Shown: positions 47,198-59,296, counted from the first letter of the stretch. The stretch is 64,000 bases of DNA from Conus ventricosus (GCA_018398815.1 CM031595.1:141256614-141320613), one strand, 5' to 3'. Program-made: numbers and translations. Notes: generated from the letters alone by a model not told the origin.

Positions 47198-48545
47198 ATG
47201 CATTCTCCTCCTCCTTCGCCCAACCCTCCCCCCGCTCAAGCAGAGGCGCTCCACGTGGAGGTCCAAGAGCTCCTCCAAAAAGGGGCCATCACAGAGGTGT
47301 CCCACCCCAACCCCGGCTTCCACTCTCACCTATTCGTGATCCCAAAACCCTCAGGAGGATGGAGGCCCATCCTAGACCTATCACCCCTCAACAAGTTCCT
47401 CAGGCCCATCAAATTCAAGATGACACCCCCACCCAGATCCAGGACTCAATCCATCATCTCGACTGGGCCACTTCCATAGACCTGAAAGACGCGTACTTTC
47501 AGATCCCGATTCACCCGGCCCACAGACGATTCCTACGGTTCGTCTGGCAGGGCCGAGTGTTCCAGTTCAGGGCCCTCCCATTCGGCCTCTCACTGGCACC
47601 CTTCCTCTTCACGAAGGTTGTCAAGGAGATGGCTTCCCTAGCCAGGCAGGAGAACATCCGCCTCCTAGTCTACCTGGACGACTGGCTCGTCTTGGCCCCC
47701 TCCCGGGCCCAGTGCCAAGCCCACACCACCCGCCTCCTAGTCTTTGCTCCACACTGGGGTTTGTTACCAACCCCAAGAAGTGCGAACTCACTCCCAGCCA
47801 GAGGTTCGCCTTCCTGGGAATGAGTTTCAATACTATCTCCATGATAGTCTCCCCGACCCCGGAGAGGTCCACACGCATACTGGACCTTATCTCCCGCCTA
47901 TCACAGGCACCCCACACCTGGGCCAGAAACCTGTCCTCCCTCATAGGAATGATGGAGTCGCTGTCTCCCCTCATTCCCCTGGGGCGAGTCCCCCAAACGC
48001 CAACTTCAGAGGGAGTTCCGTCGACGTTGGTCGCAGACCTCCGACCGCTGGGACCAGGTCATTCCCCTCGGGACACTGGTTTATTTCGGCGATAGAGGAG
48101 TGGCTCAATCCGGCACTCTCTCAAACCGAGGTCCCCATCTCCCTCCCAACCCAACCACTGGAACTGTACACAGACGCCTCAAACCTGGGCTGGGGGCCCA
48201 CTTGGAGGACGGTCATACCTCAGGGGAGTGGGACTCACAAACTGCCCGCCTCCACATCAACATCTTGGAGCTGGAAGCGGTCAGGCTAGCCTTCTCCACT
48301 TCCAGCACAAGGTCGCACACCGACATGTTCTCCTTCTCACGGACAACATGTCGGTAGCTTGTTATGTCAACAAAGGGAGGGGGGGGGGGGGGGGGGGGGG
48401 GCACGCTCCATCAGCCTCTCCCTCAGAACAGAGCCCTCCTTCGCTGGTGTCACGCGCGGGGATCACCCTCCGCGCGAGACACATAGCAGGAACACGCAAC
48501 ATCCTGGCGGATTCCCTCAGCCGGTCGAAGTCTCTACTCCACACG
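47198..48545 (+). pseudogene. DIRS reverse transcriptase and RNase H, frame-broken
   Basis: RT blocks in order: LLQKGAITEV, GGWRPILDLSPLNKFL (first frame); SIDLKDAYFQIPIH, FRALPFGLSLAP and the catalytic LVYLDDWLVLA with YLDD at 47,671-47,682 (second frame); FVTNPKKCELTP and RFAFLGM (third frame). RNase H follows, with LELYTDASNLGWG near 48,158, a LELEAVRLA helix, LLLTDNMSVACYVNK, and HIAGTRNILADSLSR near 48,478. A 23-base G run at 48,379-48,401 interrupts the RNase H. Domain order and motifs are those of DIRS polymerases. Confidence 0.9.
48379..48401. repeat. Poly-G run inside DIRS RNase H
   Basis: 23 G follow the CYVNK codons and change the frame. The expected protein here needs only a few Gly codons. 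Confidence 0.9.
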
Positions 48546-49060
48546 GAGTGGACCCTCAACAGACTAACCCTGTCTGTGGTGTGGGAACATTGGTTTGTGC
48601 CCATGATCGACCCGTTTGCCACCAGGTTCAACCACCGCCTGCCCCTGTACGTCTCCCCCCGTTCCGGACCCTCAGGCGTATGCAGTCGATGCGCTCTCCC
48701 TCCCCTGGAAGGGCCTACTGGCGTACGCCTTTCCCCCTTTCCTATTCTACACAAGGTGATCAGGAAAGCGAGGCTGGAGAAACCCAGGCTGATCCTCATA
48801 ACCCCGTGGTGGCCGACCCAGTCTTGGTTCCCAGACCTCAAGTCCCTCACTCACGTTCCACCTCTACGGCTCAGCCCTCAGTGGGACATGTTGAGACAAC
48901 CCCGTTCGGGTCTTCCTCACTCCAATCCCAAGATGCTTCGCCTTCACGCGTGGCTGCTATGCCAGCCCAACTGCGAACATCTTCATCCACTCCCCACTCG
49001 GACAGGCCCCAGTCCGTCCTAGACACACTAGCTGGGGCAGGGCCTCTCAGGGACTGAGGG
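48546..49060 (+). pseudogene. DIRS methyltransferase-like region
   Basis: Between RNase H and the recombinase lies a block with MIDPFATRFNHRLPLYVSP, then LSLPWKG, YAFPPF, VIRKAR and LILITPWWPTQSWFPDL. DIRS elements carry a predicted DAM-like methyltransferase domain at this place. I assign it by position and general resemblance only. The frame changes near 48,665. Confidence 0.6.
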
Positions 49061-49079
49061 ACTTAGCCTCGGCATCTCG

Positions 49080-49212
49080 CAGAGCCAGCACCGAGTCCCT
49101 CTAAAAATTACCGGTGGGAGAAATGGGTAAGATAAGATAATGTTGCTTATAGCCCAGCCGACCGCAAAGGGCCACATCAGGCTGTCACCACGTTAAAATC
49201 AACTCACCAGTC

Positions 49213-49243
<31 letters not shown>

Positions 49244-50650
49244 CACCTTTCACACATCTCTTTAAATGACATCATCTAGAAACGCACCAGAAACTTCATT
49301 AAAAATCTTTCTTCCGTAAAATCTTAAATAAGATGAAAAATGTTAATCTCTCTCAAAAACTCGAGGATCACATCAGGCGGGACATCCCTGAACAGGATCT
49401 TCATGGACTCCGCTGTAAAATGTTTGTGTCTCACATCGTGCAAGTCCCAACACTCTAAAAGAACATGTTTCATTGTGAGTGGCGCATGACATGGAATGCA
49501 CCACGGAGCTTCTTCACTCTTTAAAAGGTAAGAATGGGTAAAATACGAATGGCCGGTGTGCAGCCGGCACAGAACCGTTTCCTCTTTACGACCTCCCAAC
49601 GTAGATGGGAGAAGTCCTTAAGGTTTGGACGGATCTGAAAGAGTTTGTTATTCGTCTGTAGCCTGGTGCTTAGATAACTCGTTCCCCAGGACTGCCCCTC
49701 CAACATCCAGATAGGCAATTTCCTCTCCCACCTATCTTCCTCACATAAGCTGTCAGCTAGCTCCATTCGTGGCTACAGATCGGCTATCTGTACCACCATT
49801 CGCCAACTGGGCGGCCCGTCTTTTGACAATGACTTCCTGCTCAGAGAGGTCTCTAGAGGAGTTGCTCTACGGGAAGCCCAGTCCCCTAGGCGCATCCCCC
49901 TTTGGGACCTTTTTCATCGTCCTCGACGCCCTCAGAAAGCCCCTTTTGAACCCATTACATCTATTCCCTTCGACCTTCTCTCTTTTAAGACCACCTTTCT
50001 CCTCGCCCTGGCCTCGGCCAGAAGACGAAGTGAGATCCACGCCCTCAGCGGTGATCCCAGAGATATCGCCTTCCACAGGGACGGCTCTGTTTTCCCTCAA
50101 GTTCCTTCCAGAGTTCTTAGCTAAAAATCAGGAACCAGGCACCCCCTCTCCCTCCCTCGCCATCCGCTCCCTGACGGATATCTTGGGAAAGGGAGAGAAA
50201 TCTGGACACATTAACCTTTGCCCTGCTAGGTGTCTCAGATACTACTGGGAGCGCACTCGCCCCAGGCGCACCTCCCAGAGGCGACTCCTTATCTCACTCA
50301 ACCCCAACAATACTAGAGACATCTCGGCGGGATCTATCTCTAGGTGGCTCTCCAAGACGGTGAGATCTGCCTACGCTCAGGCGCACAAGGATCTCCCCGC
50401 CCAATCACCCAGGCCCACGAGGTCAGAGCACTGGCCACTTCCACGGCGCTCCAGTACTCTGTCCCCGTGCGCCATCTCCTGGAGGCAGCCTACTGGCGTT
50501 CAGAAAATCCCTTCATTAACTTCTACTTGAGGGATATCCGCATGACCAGAGCTGACGGTTCTAAAGGGATCTCCTTTGTGGCGGCCAATGCAGCCATAAC
50601 GGCCAACCCGAGAACCACTAGGGCGCTCGCCCTCCTCCGATTCCTTTAAA
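49080..50650 (+). pseudogene. DIRS tyrosine recombinase, interrupted by a LINE and frame-broken
   Basis: The N-terminal part reads YRWEKW, is cut by the LINE fragment, and resumes as ATDRLSVPPFANWAA. The catalytic domain has FLLALASARRRSEIHAL (first Arg), AHEVRALATS (H-x2-R box) and WRSENPFINFYLRDI (nucleophilic Tyr near 50,524). The motifs fall in at least two frames. In DIRS elements this enzyme, not a DDE integrase, inserts the circular DNA. Confidence 0.85.
49129..49769 (-). mobile_element. 5'-truncated LINE fragment nested in the DIRS recombinase
   Basis: The minus strand encodes the C-terminal part of a non-LTR retrotransposon polyprotein: NNKLFQIRPNL, then VLCRLHTGHSYFTHSYLLK, IPCHAPLTMKHVLLEC, with one frame change between. 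A stop is followed by a ~29-base T run (minus strand) and a 3' end CTATAAGCAACATTATCTTA. The 53-bp insertion at 7,292 comes from the same family. The target reads ATGGGT|GGCTAC; no clear duplication. Confidence 0.85.
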
Positions 50651-50654
50651 TTCT

Positions 50655-50745
50655 GCTATGGTCTGACATGGTACAGTATATGACGCCTAAATGGGGAGTT
50701 TGTGTTATACTCCCTGTTTTGGCTAATATACTTACCATGTCAGAC
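50655..50745 (+). repeat. DIRS internal complementary region
   Basis: The first 33 bases (50,655-50,687) are the reverse complement of the element's left end. After TAA, bases 50,691-50,745 are the reverse complement of its right end. Thus the two element termini are joined head to tail in reverse, which in the accepted DIRS model templates circle formation. The complementary junction reads CCCCAT-TTA-GGCGTC. Confidence 0.92.
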
Positions 50746-50812
50746 TCTAATGCCCTCCCTACCTTCCCCTCTAGCGCAAAGGTTTTCGGGTTACCTTGCG
50801 CACAGGCCTCGC

Positions 50813-51003
50813 TGAATGAGGTAGAAGAAGTTGACACCGGCTTCTTCCGGAGGCGGAAGTGGGGTGACGTCACGTGACTGTCTTATGACTGCATTGGCCA
50901 CGGATAAAATTCGGCCTGACAGAGCTGGCTAACTGCCGTTGAATGCTATGGTCTGACATGGTAAGTATATTAGCCAAACAGGGGGTATAACACAAACTCC
51001 CCA
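50813..51003 (-). repeat. DIRS right inverted terminal repeat and right-end extension
   Basis: 50,813-50,961 is the inverse of the left repeat. A further 42 bases, ending AACTCCCCAT, are unique to the right end and are mirrored in the internal complementary region. Confidence 0.9.
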
Positions 51004-54000
51004 TTTCATTGAATGAATGAACTTCACAGCCACATGTGTGATGGCTGATTGGACTTGATAGAAAGAGATGGTGCTCAGACATGATAAAGAAAGAAAAGAA
51101 AGGTACATTGTGTGCAGTTAAGTAATATTGGGAGTAAGCCTCCAACAGTGAAACACAGGCTTTGTTTTTATTACAGAAGACACAAAATTTGGCCAGATGC
51201 AGCAAACACACTGCCTATAGTTGGCGAAAATTTGACATGGTACAGCATTTGACACCAAACTGATCTGGACAACTGTAAAATGGGCTTCATCCTCACATAG
51301 TAAGGGACAAGGAAGGGAACACTTAAGGCTGATCTAGCAAGTTTGAAAAGGCATAGTCTGATCGTAAAGTGTGTGTGTGTGTGTATGCGAGTGTGAGAGT
51401 GCACGTTTATGTTCATGTGTGTGGTGTGTGTGTGTGTGTGTAGGGAAGAACAGAGCCAGAGGTCTGAATTTTTTAAGTAAAAAAGGATGAGAAGACAATG
51501 CGGAAGAATAACAAAGAAAATAAGGACGTTGACTGCATCCAGCTGAAATAAAACAGGCTGTACCTGTGGAGTTGCTTATGGCCCAGAATGTCCATGGGCT
51601 TTACCAACATCCTATTAATGACTCGGGTCATCATAAGTTGATTGCATTTTTGTATTGAATGACAGATTCCCAATCTTGCCATATAAAAAGCATGTAAGTA
51701 TGAATTCATGTGTGCATGGAGGAAGACCTGCCATCCATTACATGTGCATGTGTGTTAGTATGTGTGTTTTTCACTCTGAAGTACCACATCTTGTATGTTT
51801 CTGGGTTTAGCATGACTCAAAATATGAACAAATCTGAATACATGGGAGAACTTGAGTGTCTATTAAATTCTGTTGTAATTGATAATACTTTTGTGCGTTT
51901 TAACATTTGTTTTTAGTTAAATGTGATGACATTTTGTGTGTGTGTGTGTGTGTGTGAATTAAGTGGGAACCCAGATTATCACAATTCCCCTTTCTTTTTT
52001 TTAATCCTAGAGTATCATCCTTCTCCTTTCTTTGTTTTAATACCCAAGAAAAAATATGAAGCACTGGAGGCCTACATGCCATCTCACCAGAACTGTTGAT
52101 GAAGTGCACAACCTAGCTATCTGCTTGCGTCACTCTTTAGTGTGTTCTAGCGGACTGTCTGACACCACTCCATTGCAAGAACTTCACACAGAAAATTCAC
52201 AAAGCCCAGAATTACTAAGATGCAGATAATACAATGATGATGAAAATGTTGATATAGCGAACTACAATAATGGCCGAGGAAAAAAAACTAAACGCCAAAT
52301 TGTTCCTCCAATGTACACTCAATAAAATACAATCAACAAAATGCTCTTTTAAAATGCCAAAATGACTGCACCTACATGTATTTTCATCAGTTATACCTGT
52401 GATTTCCTAACCACCTGTGTCTATGACTTAAGAGAGAGGGGGGGCCAGTCTGTGGATGTGTGTGAAAGGGTGAAATAGTATTTAAACAAGTGTGAGCAAC
52501 GTTTGTGAACAATGATCGTCTATCTTTGAGAAACCGGGGTGTATACATGTGTGTGTGTGTGTACATGTGTGTGTGTGTGGGGTGTGTGTGTAGTTTCGTT
52601 TTTTTATATGCAGTTCCTTGTTTACTTTTCACGTCTGAAAGTATTTTCTAATGAATGTGAAAAGCTTTGAAATCGCATGGAGAAGAAAAACTAAAGTTTT
52701 CAAAGAAAAAAAAGTCATCCCAATGTGATGGTTTACTCTTCCATCATCAAGAAACAGTTGAGACCTTTGTTTGTAGCCTCTGGATGCTATCTATGAACCT
52801 TTTTTTTCCCCTCCTAATAATTCATGTGGAGCTTAGAAGAAACACATTCAGCTGATTTTTATGGAATTCTCTGCCACCTTGGAATAAAATCCTACTGATG
52901 AGATCTTTTCAGTAGCCACAAACTCTGATGCAATGGTTTGTTACAAAATTGTGTTTTGATTTCCTAGATACAAACCACAAGTGGGCAATTTTTCTTTAAA
53001 AAAAAACTGGCCCAACTCCAGTAGCTCAAGTCTTGCGAGTTCCCAGGAATGATCTTGTTCAGTGTGACAATCTCCTGTCATCCATTCTGAAAATGTTTCC
53101 GACTACTCCCCCCCCCCCCCCCCCCCGATTGCAGTTGATAATTCAGTTCAGTATTTACACTAAAAGATCCCTACCCATGTCAGTCATACAGAAGCACATT
53201 TTAAGCAAAGTTTGCACACATCAGTCAGGGTCTTGTCAACAAATCAAATCATTTTTTTCCGCACAAAGCAGACATATTGGACAAATCTAAAGCCCTGTAG
53301 GGCTGGGGAATCATGTTGGCATATGGGCACGAGAATGTTCGCGCTCACAAGCATAATTCATGTGTGTGTGAAAATACATAGTATTGTAGTTTTCACAGTG
53401 CTCCCATTGTTTTTTGCCTTCAAATACTGTGCATGTATGTACAGTGTCTCGTAATCCACATCTGGAAATGCAGACATGCCTGTACAAAATGTCACAAGTA
53501 GTGTGACCAAGGAGACGTGTCTTCTCGAATCAAGAAGATTATGCATCATTGTATGCTTCCTTTTTCTGTGAGTGTGTTTGACTGGAATTTCGGGCAAGGA
53601 TTTTGTCGTTTTATGGCCTGTTCTTGAAAATCAAAAACATACAAGAGAAACTATGATAGTATCTGTGAATCTGGAGTACCAGAACAAACTATGTTGTCGG
53701 TGATCACTGCCAGCAAACCTGTGATGGCTGAGACAACTATTGAACCAAAGCTTCATCTGTTGGCGAAGAGTATTCAGCAAATATTGTTTACTGTTGATTA
53801 CAACTGTTACAAGCAACAACAGTTGAGCCAGGTTGTTGCAGAAACCATTATCAGTGGCAACTACTGATCCAAAACTACTGTTCAAACTCTCGTACAACAA
53901 GCACCGGCACCACCACCAATACTTTGATCAGCACCACCACCAATCTTTTGATCGTACCTCCTTCAAAACATTTAGTACTCTACTTCTGCAGTAATTTATT

Positions 54001-54805
54001 GCAAATAATGACTTCTGACAATATATTTATTTTGAGTACATAACAAATATAGCTGAAACATTTGTTACAGATGTGACATTCTCCCCTGCGCTCAGTCTTC
54101 AACCAGATGGCAGTTTTCAACAAATGTGAAGGATGTAGCTATATGCACACAAACAAGTGACAGAAGGTCCTGCTTTAACCCATGACTCAAAAATAATAAT
54201 AAATACTAGTCAACACCTAATGTAATTTGGTAACAGACCACACAATGCTGTTGGAGTATTGCTACAAAAGATTTATTTTCAACATTATTTCATAATGTTG
54301 GATGCTGCATACAATTTCTACAACATAGAAAAAAGAAACAGCTGGAGATTTATGTACACAAAATAATGCCAAACTTTGCAATTAATAGATTCAGGCTTAA
54401 GTTGCAACAAGAAACAAAATCAACTTTTTATCTTTGTTCTGAGGGAGAGGGTAGGGGAGGAGGGAGAACTTGGTGCAAACTGGGATGAGAACAGGTAAAT
54501 AGTGTCTTTGGGACCACTATCTATATATGTACAACCACTCAAACTTGTATATGGGTGAAACAGTATCTTTAGGGTGGTGTCTATATAACAGTATTTACAG
54601 CATAACATTTTCCCAGCAAACAACAATAGCCAGGAGAAGATAAAACAAGTCTCCTTCCTCTATGAACAATGATATTTACAGTGATGTGACCAACCGCCCT
54701 CACCCCTACCCCCATCCCACCCCATGAGGGCCAAATGACAAACTTAGCCAATAAATATCAACGTATGCAACAACATAGTTATGACCAGCACACAGAGATG
54801 ACAGT
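51004..54805. other. Space between PIGX and BPTF, copy B
   Basis: Aligns with 13,200-18,208 but lacks the 1.15-kb TIR element. Contains TG runs at about 51,369-51,441 and 52,547-52,592 and a poly-C tract at about 53,107-53,126. The minus strand has an AATAAA at 54,272-54,277 that may be a BPTF poly(A) signal about 530 bases past the stop. Confidence 0.6.
53107..53126. repeat. Poly-C tract, copy B
   Basis: About 20 C, matching the longer tract at 16,488 in copy A. Confidence 0.85.
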
Positions 54806-54996
54806 TCATGTGAACTGCTGGCGACTTTTCAGTATCTGTACAAAGTAAGTCTCGAGAACTTCAGCACACTGAAAGAAAGGCGAGTCTGTGGGGTTGTAGA
54901 GACGACAGTTGTCAAAGATCTTGGTTACATCTCGCACAAAGTCACTCATCCTGCTGTATGCCTTGCTGATCACCCGCTTCTCCACAATGGCCAAAT
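54806..54996 (-). CDS. BPTF: BPTF last exon, C-terminal half of bromodomain, copy B (intact)
   Basis: BPTF (Drosophila NURF301) is the large subunit of the NURF chromatin remodeler; its C-terminal PHD finger and bromodomain dock on modified histone tails. After the acceptor TTACAG the exon encodes [13 protein letters not shown], then [19 protein letters not shown], with the Asn of YN that contacts acetyl-lysine, and [10 protein letters not shown], ending in TGA after RQQFT. The first two bases complete an Asp codon from the previous exon (DPM|D). The strong match to the BPTF bromodomain and the upstream PHD exons make the identity secure. The region below 54,806 should be 3'UTR. Confidence 0.93.
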
Positions 54997-55567
54997 CTGT
55001 AATCAGAACAGTAGCATAGTTACAGTCATGGTCTGATTGTTCTCTTTCCTTTAAGATTTACATTTCTGCAGCAAGTGCTGGCATGATGGAAGAAATGGAG
55101 GTCAAAGGTTTCAGTTTAAGTATGTATATGTGTGTGACAGAGTCATATGGAAACCAAGCATAGTACCAGGTAGCAAAGGTTGTAAATTATGAATCAAAGG
55201 TTTGATGGAATTAAATATGATTACCACCAGGTTCCAGGGCTGCTAAAAATATTAAATTGCACTGCATAATTTTCTTATCAAAACAGAATTCACGGTGTAA
55301 AGTCTAAGCTACTCTCTCAAGTAGACAATGCCATCACTGAGACCTAATTATATGATGACTGCAGCTCTTTCAGAAACTGCAAGAATGAAGGTTGGTACCC
55401 TGAAAAAGCTATATAGTACACATCTTGGAACAAAATTTGATTGACTTTTCTGACCATAAATCCCTAACCAGGGCTTGGAAGACCTACAAAGTCCAATTCA
55501 TCAACAAACAAAAATCTTCCGGCATACAGGTGAAAATTCTCTACTTGTCCATCAGTTTTGTTTTTTC

Positions 55568-57005
55568 TTAACCCATTGACTGCCTTTGCACGAACGGCGT
55601 TCGAGGTGGTTTCTGGAAGGCTGAGTGCCACATATCGAGTGCCGTTCGAGGTAATTTCATCATCAAAATTTGGTGATTTGAAGAAGGGACGCAAGGAGAA
55701 AAATGGTTCAAACGGTTGTTATGGACCCTAAAGGACTGTTTCTTCCCTTTCAACGGGTCGCTGACTGACCGGCTTGTGTCCGTTCAGACGAAATACTTTG
55801 GCAAAGTTCAGCCGAGTCATTTTCGGTTCAAGATGGCAAATCGAGCAGGCAGTTTGTTCAGGCATGTGCCGTTTTTAAAACCATCTAATGCTCTTGAAGT
55901 GCTTCAAGAAGTTATCCGAGACCGTGAAAGCAATGACGAAGACTTCAGAGAAGTGGAACGAAGCGATTCGGAGGAGGAAGAAAGCGATCACAATCAACAC
56001 CACCCTGTGCTATCGGAGATTGCTGTTGATGACGAAGCTGATCCCCGACTTTGAACTGAGCGATACCGACGCAAGTGGGGCTGGATCGGAGAGTGACGAG
56101 CCGATTCTGTCTATGTCGACTGCCCCCTCCCTCCTTTCATGAGAGGTCGGGAGGGGAGTTGAGGAAGGGAAGGAGGTTCAGGACAATCGCAAGGGTCCAG
56201 TGTAAGGGGGCGTGGCAGAGGAAGAGGGCGAGCTTTACCAGGACTGGAGTGTCCCCTATGATATGGTTGCTAAACATTTTATGCATTGTCAGATGTTTGT
56301 CCTGAAGTTCAAAGGATACTAACACCAGTTTTTGTGTTATTTCATTGTGATTTTAGTGCTATAGTTTTGTTTTTATGTTCTGAAAGTGTCTGTTTTTCAA
56401 ACAAAACATTCATCATTATTTATATTTTTTTGTCTACTCATTACAAATAAAATCAAACTATTGTGATATCTGGCTGTAGCCAAGGATATAACCAGAAAAT
56501 TTCCCAAGTATCTAAGATAAATGTCGAGAATTGAAAGAGCACTGGGCATATCAGGGAACCTAAGAAAACAAAATTGTGTCCCTTGATACCTGGGTTGTAC
56601 TGTACCCCAGTATACATAGATTTTATCATGTAAAACAACAATTGTGGGTTGTAAATTCACTACCAAATATTTACACAGGTGTTCAGTAAACACTAAAACC
56701 ACTTTTTGCTGGGTTTGTATGTTTTGTGTTTTGCTGCTGTGGGGTTTTGTATGCTTGCAAAGTATAATTTTTTAAAAAAGTTGAATTATAAGATTATTTA
56801 TTATACTCAGAATGAACAAAATCAAACATTATTTGCAGATATTATAGCCCTGGGTATAAGAAGAAAACATGCTAAAAATCTAAGAGATATCTCCACAAAT
56901 AACTGAGCACTGATCAAATTAGTGAACCTACCGCAAACTGTCAAAGTTTGCTCCAACACACAGAAGTACAAAACTGATACAAAATAGCGGCAGTCAAGGG
57001 GTTAA
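55568..57005 (+). mobile_element. piggyBac-like non-autonomous element, copy B
   Basis: The element 55,572-57,001 (1,430 bp) lies between TTAA at 55,568-55,571 and 57,002-57,005. Inverted repeats read CCCATTGACTGCC and CCCCTTGACTGCC. A plus-strand open frame within it (about 55,834-56,054) is strongly acidic (RESNDEDFREVE, SEEEESDH), as expected of a piggyBac transposase N-terminus; the catalytic part is missing. Shared with copy A. Confidence 0.87.
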
Positions 57006-57575
57006 TATGTAATTCAAAGAGTGGCCGAGAAGAAAGCTTTAGTGCACACCGATTGCTTTTCCCTCTTTCCAATTTCCCTTTTACACCATTATGATCATTC
57101 CTCAACCCCTCCCCCCACTCCCACCTACCCCCGGTTTTTCTCATAACAGGATCTTAGCATGAGCCCCGTCTCACCGAGGCAAGGCGCGTTCTCTAATTAA
57201 AACATATCATCAAGCATCCAAACGTTGCACTTGGTCTACACTGAATTGACAGATCCACACCTTTACTTTTAAGTAATTATGAAATGCATTTATTCTGGAA
57301 TGAGCATGTCTTGAAGGATGAGGGAGAGAGAAAAAGAGAAACAAAGCAAGACAGCAATTTTGGGGGTCCAGAACTGTGTGAATACTGGAAGTATGACAAT
57401 CTAACCCAATTTGGTTTCTTATACACAACAGTAATTGTTTATGTCTTATTTTAGGCCATACTCACATGTGTGCAGAACATGCCATTACTGAATTAGGTCT
57501 GCTGACTTGTCACTGCATGACCAGTTGTTACTTTTATTAAACTTCCCTTTACTTAAGAAGGGCAAGTAAAGATTT

Positions 57576-57595
57576 GGGGGGGGGGGGGGGGGGGG
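57576..57595. repeat. Poly-G tract, copy B
   Basis: About 19 G at the position matching 20,967-20,987 in copy A. Confidence 0.88.
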
Positions 57596-58403
57596 TAAAT
57601 TTAGCTTGTCCCCAGGACAACTGAAGATTACCTGAGAATTTCTAGCCCCGCTAATCTGGACACAGAGGGGTGAAGTGATTGATGATGGGAACAAGGCAAA
57701 CGTATTGGGGAGGGGAAATCAGCTCAGTTAAGATTCATTATGGGGAGAGTGTATGGGTGAATTCACCTTGGGTTCCTTTAGCAGGGAGCAACCTTCATCC
57801 CAAACACCCTCCTGTCACCAACTGAACTGCTTTCCCTTCCCCTTTCTTCCCCATTGTTTTTTGTTTGCTTTTTTTTAAATTTCTTATTCCCCTAACCTGT
57901 TATTACCCCTCACTAATGTCCACATGAAGAATCTATGACCAGAAATGTGCACCAGATCACTCCAAGATCTTCAATATACATCTAGTTCGAGGTACAAGAC
58001 GTTTTTTTCTTGTATTATGTTACCATCCTGTAGTACTATCCTTTTTTTGTCTGCATATTCTTTTCTTTATTTACATGCCCAAAGAGGGTTTTGTACACAA
58101 TTACTGCTGAAATGCTTGTTGCTGAGAAATATTTTAGGTGCATGGCTGCACATGGAATCTCTACTCATCATCTCATTCTGAAAAAAAGCTTGCGTAAGAC
58201 TCAAAACCATGGACCTGAATCTTCCCAGCTAGTAGGTGAGCACATTATCCTTCAGGCCACCACTGTATGCTCCGAGGGTAACAGAGCTGTAAAAGCTCTA
58301 AAACACAGCAAATCTGTCAGAGGGAACAGTTGGAGGGTACATAGGTTTAGAAAGCAAGAGAGGGAGAGAGAGAGAACAAGATAAGGAGACTTGAGTCACT
58401 CAC

Positions 58404-58487
58404 CCATTGGATCCTTAATGACCTGGTAATAGTCTGGCACTTCACTGGATCCACTGCTGCCTGGAAAGGCCATGCCATCTTGTGACC
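58404..58487 (-). CDS. BPTF: BPTF penultimate exon, N-terminal half of bromodomain, copy B (one base short)
   Basis: Acceptor TTGCAG, donor ATGG|GTGAGT. It starts GHKMAWPFQAAVDP, matching the HKMAWPF...VDP run of BPTF, and ends EVPDYYQVIKDPM, joining in phase to the last exon. The two halves are in different frames because the exon is 84 nt where 85 are needed. The shortage falls between GATCC and AGTGAA. Copy A shows the same shortage. Confidence 0.85.
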
Positions 58488-59296
58488 CTGCAACACATAC
58501 ACTACACATGATAAGGAATGCCCACAGACTGTAATTTTTTTTCAAATAAAATTAGTAATGTGTGTTTATAACATTTATTTTGGAATTTTTACTACATATT
58601 TTCAGAAAGTCCCATCAATTCAATTTTGCCTAAATTACCAGCACCAGCCACGTTTCTACAAAAAACCGCAATTTCATATCCATATATACACACATAACTG
58701 GAAAAGCAATTTCTTGGCCGTTTGTTGTAAAATGGAGGAAATAGATGGTTTGTTTAACATAACTACATGTAAGCTTTGTCAAATATCAACATCAAGCAAG
58801 CACATTTACACGCTTGTGCGCAGACAGACGGACACAAAATACACACTCACTGATGCACACATACACCCTCTCTCTCAGATCAACAAAACTCATACAAATT
58901 CAACTATGAAAAAAAAATAATTCCCTTGATTGTCCTTCAATTGAACGTGGGAAGCAACTTGCCTCACCGCATCTGTAGTGGGCACAGCTAGTGATCGCTG
59001 AATGCCACCGACTCTGGCCGTAGATCATGCCTCTTCTGACACCATTATGATGCAGTCATGCTTACAGTTCTTTTGTATTTATTATTTCTTTCTACCCTCA
59101 CCATTTGGGCTTGGTCACCTGACTCATAGCACTGGCACTGCTATCACTATCACTGTCATCAACAAATCAAACATGCCAGTGTTGGGTAAAGCCCTGCCCT
59201 CTCCTAAACGTAATGGCTTCTACAGTGTCATTTTCTGTTCCAGTCTTGCTGTATTTCATTCTTGCAATTCCACAATAGTTCATCTTGTTTAGAATC

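Larger units (their letters stand above)
42145..51003 (+). mobile_element. DIRS retrotransposon copy (ii), full-length, with two nested insertions; copy B only
   Basis: Starts GGCGTCATATACTG, ends AACTCCCCAT, and is about 6.7 kb once the hAT-like (1.5 kb) and LINE (0.64 kb) insertions are removed. It has 149-bp inverted terminal repeats, an internal complementary region at 50,655-50,745, a gag-like ORF, RT with YLDD, RNase H, a DIRS-type methyltransferase-like region and a tyrosine recombinase. There is no target-site duplication beyond a T run: copy A reads GTGTTTTCATTG at the empty site (about 13,193-13,204). These are defining traits of DIRS1-group elements. All ORFs are frame-broken in this sequence. 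Confidence 0.93.
54997..58403 (-). other. Last BPTF intron, copy B
   Basis: Holds a piggyBac-like element (55,568-57,005) and a poly-G tract (57,576-57,595). No other feature seen. Confidence 0.7.
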
